Shown piece by piece: positions 59,817-64,000 of a stretch of 64,000 nucleotides of DNA. Source of the stretch: Deltaproteobacteria bacterium (GTDB lineage: Bacteria > Myxococcota_A > Polyangia > Polyangiales > JADJMO01); NCBI GenBank assembly GCA_016182965.1, contig JACPFM010000009.1, forward strand, positions 1 through 64,000. The letters run 5' to 3'. The position numbers were made by a program, and so were the translations under genes. The notes under the pieces were generated by a model. It was not told the DNA's origin, searched no databases, and saw only the letters and a list, made by a program, of their open reading frames with translations. Within the stretch, counting starts at the first letter, position 1; the number at the start of each line of letters is the position of its first letter.

Positions 59817-61456
59817 ATGAACCAGCACATTCCCGCCATCAAGGCCGGCGCCGCGATCCAGTCGCTGCGTCACTCCGGCTACGACATCGCCGCCGCACTC
59901 GGAGAGCCGATCGACAACAGCCTCGAAGCCAACGCGAATCGAATCGAGATCCGTCTCGAGGAGCGCACCGAGAAGAAGAAGAAGCACGTCAGCCGCATCG
60001 TTGTCGTCGACGACGGGGACGGCATGGACGGCGACACCCTTCACCGCTGCCTGCAGCTGGGCTTCTCGACGCGCTACATGAGGACGAACACGATCGGGAA
60101 GTTCGGCGTCGGCGCGAAGCGCGCCGCGCTGAGCTTCGCGCAGCGCATCGACGTCTGGAGTCGGCGCCAGAAGGACGACCCGTGGCTCCAGGGCTACCTA
60201 GAGCTCGAGGAGAAGCACGAGACGGCGACGGGCGAGGGGGAGCGGCGGTCGTGTGGTCGAAGATCGACAAGCTCGAGGAGGGGCGGCACGCGAGCGATGC
60301 GAACGCGCTGAGGATCCACGTCGAGAAGGAGCTGTCGCGGATCTTCAGGTACTACATCCGAGGTGGTCGTGAGATCGTGGTGAACGGCACGGCGCTCGTG
60401 CCGCACGATCCTCTCTTCAAACTGGACCGCACGTGGGGTGATCGTGTGCTCGCCGACGGCGATAACGGCGACGACAAGAAGCTGGAGCGCCATTTCGTGC
60501 CGGCGCTCATCATCACGAGCGACGAGGAGATCCCGTGCGGCGATGCCAACGCGCTCCTCACCGTCACCGTCTACCCGCCGGAGGTCGTCCGTAAGCGGGG
60601 ACGGGGCGGCGATAAGCTCGCGAAGGAGCTCCGCGTGCCAGAGAATACCGGCAGCATCTCGTTCGTTCGACTCGATCGGGAGATTTCGTACACAAATGTC
60701 CCGCGCATGCTGCCGCATGGCGTACAGGACATGGACCGGTTCATCGGCATCGAGGTGAAGTTCACGCCGGTCCTCGATTCCTTCTTCGGGGTGCGCAACG
60801 TCAAACGAGGCGTCGAGCCCGACGGCGAGCTGCGCACGGCCATCCGCAAGAAGCTCGAGCGGTACATTACGACCGCGCGAGACAAGATTCACGAGATCTG
60901 GGGGCAGCGCGAGAAGCAGGATCGCGATCACGAGGGCGAGGTCGCACCGGTGCTCGATGCGGTGAAGGAAGCCGATCGCACGATGCCTGCGACCCGCATC
61001 GAGCCCGCTCCGCCCGAGGAGGTCGAGCTCCAGCTGGAGACGCTCGCGAGGGACGCCGGAAGGACGGACCCGACCGAAAAGGCGCGCTTCAAGCAGCATG
61101 TCAAGGAGCAGCCGTTTCACATCGAGGCCGTCGACTTCCCCGGCTCGAACTTCATGACGATCGACCACCTCGGTCGCGGGCAGCCGACGATCATCCGCCT
61201 GAACACGCGGCATCGGTTCTACCGTGAGCTCTGGGAGCCGATCCTCGACTTCTCCCGACGCTCGCCCGGCGAAGTGGAGCAGGAGGAGGCGCTCCGGACG
61301 GCGCGACGCACGATCGAGGCCCTGTCGCTGTTGGTTGTCGCATACGCGAAGGCGGAGTCGATGGACGACGCCGCGCGCGACAAGTATGGCGATCTGCGTC
61401 AGTTCTGGGGGCAGTTCTTGGACACGCTGATGGGAAAGGTGACGAACGTCCTCTGA
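59817..61456 (+). CDS. GHKL (Hsp90/MORC-like) ATPase with apparent frameshift
   Basis: About 546 residues if read through. The N-terminal GHKL fold is clear: N-box 'GEPIDNSLEANANRI' (29-43), G1 'VVDDGDGMDGDTL' (64-75), G2 'IGKFGVGAKRAAL' (93-105). The frame is lost in a run of five G at 60236-60240. One more G would restore 'TGEGGAAVVWSKIDKLEEG' and the remaining about 400 residues ('DMDRFIGIEVKFTPVLDSFF', 'FRQ'-type helices). AGGAG precedes the ATG. MORC-type ATPases clamp DNA and occur in anti-phage operons. The break is a homopolymer mutation, a sequencing error or a programmed shift. Confidence 0.82.
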
Positions 61457-61514
61457 AGGGAACGACGAGCAGTCCCCGCGACGAGTCACGTCGCTCGCGG
61501 TAACTGGAGCGACC

Positions 61515-62312
61515 ATGGAGCACTGCAAGCACATCCCGGCGATGATCCCACTCGATGCTCACGCGTTCGCGCTTCACGAAGCGATCGGCCGCGCATTCGT
61601 TGAGCTCGAACCGTGGATGCAGGTTTCTGACTGGCTTCACCTCGCCGCAGGGATTGCCGAGGTGAAGTACAACTCGAGGCACGACGACGGCCCGATGTAT
61701 TGCGAACCGATCGGCCCGTGGAACGATCGGCGCGATGCGATCCGCAGCGAGTACCTGTTGCATGCGACGAGACTGCTGTACGTCTGCTGCTCGATCGAGT
61801 CGGCCGTCCGCCAGTTCCTTGGCCCTGACGCCGCCCGCGCGCATGGCGGCATCGTTCGCGCGATCGGAGCGTTGGTCGCCGGCAGCACGGCGGTCGTCGA
61901 ACCGCGAGGGTACGAAGAACTCGCGTGGCACATTGCGATCACCGGCCGGGGGTGCAACGCCTCGTTCCTTGGGCGAGTTCTTGCCGCCGCGAGCGTGCCT
62001 TTCCGTGCCGCGGGCGCCTTCCTCGCCTACGAGGTCCGGAATCAACTCGCGCACGGCATCGTGCGACTACCTGACGTTGGCGATGACGAGGAGGGATCGC
62101 TGCAGCGCCAGGTGTCGCTGCTCGCGATGTCGACGCGGGTACTCCTCCTTACCCTTCAGATGATGATCGCTGTGCACGTCGATAAGCCGGACGTCGTCCT
62201 CGACGACGACGACGAACCCGCACCCGCACACCGGGAGCGTTTCGCGACGCTCCACCTCGCTCGCGGCCGCAACATTGGCGTCGGCGGGCCGGCCGGTTGC
62301 GTAAAGGTGTAG
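61515..62312 (+). CDS. HEPN-like hypothetical protein
   Basis: A 265-residue helical protein without a firm family match. 'AYEVRNQLAHGIVRL' contains RNQLAH (175-180), the R-N-x3-H arrangement of HEPN RNase active sites. Preceding helices ('YLLHATRLLYVCCSIESAVR') would form the bundle. An Asp-rich loop near 215 and a basic tail follow. GGAG precedes the ATG. Placed between a GHKL ATPase and a TerB-like gene, it could be the toxic effector of a defence operon; this is inference. Confidence 0.65.
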   Translation: MEHCKHIPAMIPLDAHAFALHEAIGRAFVELEPWMQVSDWLHLAAGIAEVKYNSRHDDGPMYCEPIGPWNDRRDAIRSEYLLHATRLLYVCCSIESAVRQFLGPDAARAHGGIVRAIGALVAGSTAVVEPRGYEELAWHIAITGRGCNASFLGRVLAAASVPFRAAGAFLAYEVRNQLAHGIVRLPDVGDDEEGSLQRQVSLLAMSTRVLLLTLQMMIAVHVDKPDVVLDDDDEPAPAHRERFATLHLARGRNIGVGGPAGCVKV

Positions 62313-62325
62313 GCTAGGGGCTCCG

Positions 62326-63606
62326 ATGAACCAGAGGGAGCTCAGGGGCTTCGATCGACGTCGTTTGTACACGGTGCTCTCCGAGGCAACGGTCGCGACG
62401 CTTCAAGCGATGCTCGCGACGATCGAGGAGGCGGCGCCCGGACCGAAGGACGCCGTTGTCCTACATACGGTCGCGACGATTTCCGACGGCCACCTCGCGA
62501 TCCGCGATGCCCTACGCGAAGCACCGAAGCCGATCTTGCAGCGGATGTGCGCCGTGCTGGAACTCGACGATCGTGGGACCATCGACGTGCTCGTCGATCG
62601 ACTCGATCGAGCCGTTCGGTTCGGTCCGTTCGGTGATGCCGACGAGACGCCCCCCTCAACGCGCTCGCGCCTCCCATCGGGGCTTGATGAACGAGAGATG
62701 CTCTTCGCGCTCGAGCTGCACGCGCGACTCGCCCGACGATCGCGGGGGGCTACGTCGCTCACACTCGGGGAGCTCATCGGCCGAATCGGTCGCCGCACGG
62801 CGGTATTCCGTGCGCGCTCCGAGGCGACCCGAGACGCGGGCACTTTTCTCTGGTCGATCGGCATCGCCGCATCGCCCGACCTGCGTGCTGTCGCCGCTTC
62901 CCCCGGAATCGAGGCAGAGGTCCAGCTTTCCGTGCGCGCAGACTGGCTCGATGCCGACGTCGCAGAGATCGAATCCGCAGCACAGCCCACGCCTCCCTCC
63001 ACATTGAATAGCGCCGAGCGTTGCGACGACCTCGCGGCCGACATCGCCGTTCTCGGAATGGGCGTGGCGCGCGTAGACGACGTCGTTCACCCAGACGAAG
63101 AAGCGCTCGTTCGAGCCTACGCGCGTCGGCGCGCAGCGTCGCCCGCGATCGCTGCGCTCCTTTCCGACCTCCAAACGAACACCTCACCGCTCGACGAAGT
63201 TGCGAGACGGGTGGCAACGAGGCTGGACGCCGAAAAACGTTCGAGCTTGCTCGAGCATCTCTGCGACGTGGCGCTTGCCGACGGCGTTTTGGTGCCTGAG
63301 GAAGTCGACCTCCTTCGTCGGCTCAGCGATCTGTTCGGCGTCTCGTTTCCGCAGCTCGACGAGCTGGTGCATCGGTTTGGTGCCAGCGCGTCGGCCTCCA
63401 AGCAGCAGTACCGATCAGCGCACGCGGCCCCTTCGCTCAAGGTTGCGGAAGCCTCAAGAGCATCCGGGCAAGCCAGCGCGCCGCCGTCAGTGGCCGCATC
63501 CACCGTGCCCACCGGTAACGGGATCGAAGGAGGGCCGCCGCCCGCGAAACCTCCCACGCCGGCGGAGCAACACGTCGACGAGATCATCTCGCTGTTGTTC
63601 GAGTGA
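62326..63606 (+). CDS. TerB-like domain protein
   Basis: A 426-residue protein. The N-terminal 200 residues are helical and unassigned ('RLYTVLSEATVATLQAMLAT', 'FALELHARLARRSRG'). A DUF-like tellurite-resistance TerB fold follows at about 225-350 ('DIAVLGMGVARVDDVVHPDE', 'LLEHLCDVALADGVLVPEEV' plus DLLRRLSDLFGVS), with the paired acidic metal-type sites of TerB. A Pro/Ser-rich linker and a terminal helix (EQHVDEIISLLFE) end it. It starts 13 bases after the HEPN-like gene. TerB domains often accompany helicases in stress or phage-defence clusters. Confidence 0.78.
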   Translation: MNQRELRGFDRRRLYTVLSEATVATLQAMLATIEEAAPGPKDAVVLHTVATISDGHLAIRDALREAPKPILQRMCAVLELDDRGTIDVLVDRLDRAVRFGPFGDADETPPSTRSRLPSGLDEREMLFALELHARLARRSRGATSLTLGELIGRIGRRTAVFRARSEATRDAGTFLWSIGIAASPDLRAVAASPGIEAEVQLSVRADWLDADVAEIESAAQPTPPSTLNSAERCDDLAADIAVLGMGVARVDDVVHPDEEALVRAYARRRAASPAIAALLSDLQTNTSPLDEVARRVATRLDAEKRSSLLEHLCDVALADGVLVPEEVDLLRRLSDLFGVSFPQLDELVHRFGASASASKQQYRSAHAAPSLKVAEASRASGQASAPPSVAASTVPTGNGIEGGPPPAKPPTPAEQHVDEIISLLFE

Positions 63607-63625
63607 CGATGGCGAACGAAAGGAG

Positions 63626-64000
63626 ATGAGCTTCCTGGACCTGTCGCTCGAGCGCGCCTACCGCTCTTCCAGCCATGCGCTCGGGAGAGACTTCTACGCG
63701 CCGATGCTCCAAGCGGCGTCGCAGTACCGACGTGGCTCGGGCTACTTCGCGAGTTCGGTCTTTTCCGTCGCCCCTCACGAACATGTGGAGTTCTTTCGGC
63801 GCGGCGGGCAGATGCACCTGGTCTGCTCGGAGTCCTTTTCGCGGAAGGACCTCGAGGCACTCTCCGAGGGGGTCTTCGATCGGCCGCGCGTGAGAGCTCG
63901 GTGGACGCTTGCGTCTCTAGATGTGGATGCTCTCGGAACGAGGATCGGCTGGCCCGAGTTCCTCGCGTGGGCAGTCGCTGCCGATCTCGTCGTGGTGAAG
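63626..64000 (+). CDS. PLD-type N-terminus of a predicted helicase/nuclease (3' partial)
   Basis: 125 residues before the window edge, frame open. 'SFLDLSLERAYRSSSHALGR' then DFYAPMLQAASQYRR, 'GSGYFASSVFSV', 'FFRRGGQMHLVCSESFSRKD' is the start of phospholipase-D-like domains that precede SNF2/DEAD helicases in defence islands. AAGGAG lies directly against the ATG, which is unusually tight. A six-codon frame at 63609 (MANERR) ends in TGA overlapping this ATG and could couple translation. The catalytic HKD and helicase motifs lie beyond the window. Confidence 0.7.
   Translation, partial: MSFLDLSLERAYRSSSHALGRDFYAPMLQAASQYRRGSGYFASSVFSVAPHEHVEFFRRGGQMHLVCSESFSRKDLEALSEGVFDRPRVRARWTLASLDVDALGTRIGWPEFLAWAVAADLVVVK

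Overview
The DNA is very GC-rich (roughly 68-70% by eye) and packed with lipoproteins, FHA, sigma54-activator, Cys-rich and multiheme cytochrome genes. That style fits a myxobacterium-like organism (Myxococcota, probably Polyangia); this is inferred from gene style, not from a marker gene. No rRNA, tRNA or CRISPR array was seen.

Region 1 (1-17.4 kb) is an export and electron-transfer region. A long minus-strand run (9003 down to 3258) encodes lipoproteins, an outer-membrane barrel, two beta-propellers and two cupredoxins. It is followed by a cytochrome c and another propeller (3057-993). A divergent histidine kinase and NtrC-type sigma54 activator (9263-12401) sit beside a second minus-strand operon (15018-12411) with a diheme cytochrome and a barrel carrying a CxxCH motif. 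Good -24/-12 sequences precede that operon and a plus-strand gene at 15291.

Region 2 (17.4-30 kb) is metal and metalloid handling plus a repeat-rich stretch. It holds arsM and a PiT transporter, a mer-like set (merT, merA remnant, MerP-like), a MerR/transporter/glutaredoxin set, two Uma2/Cys-rich loci embedded in a dispersed repeat, and a globin-STAS stressosome protein with an in-frame amber codon.

Region 3 (29.4-36.3 kb) holds an operon joining a bufferin-like precursor, an MNIO (DUF692) enzyme, a GH15 glycosidase and a membrane protein, with no BufC partner visible. Then come a mini-cupredoxin, a sigma54 activator with an altered Walker A, CopZ-like and HMA copper proteins, and a second merA remnant.

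Region 4 (36.3-47.4 kb) is a second electron-transfer module: porin, hemerythrin, a monoheme cytochrome paralogous to that of region 1, a 12-heme lipoprotein cytochrome, its own kinase/sigma54-activator pair, and an ECF sigma/anti-sigma pair.

Region 5 (47.4-64 kb) is accessory DNA. Decayed pieces and repeats lead to a DUF2924 gene and tyrosine integrase. These are followed by visibly AT-richer DNA with a 1554-residue secreted protein and a Cys-rich partner, then a run of genes (DGQHR protein, unknown, sigma-like HTH protein, GHKL ATPase, HEPN-like protein, TerB-like protein, PLD-type helicase start) that looks like an undescribed defence operon running off the right edge.
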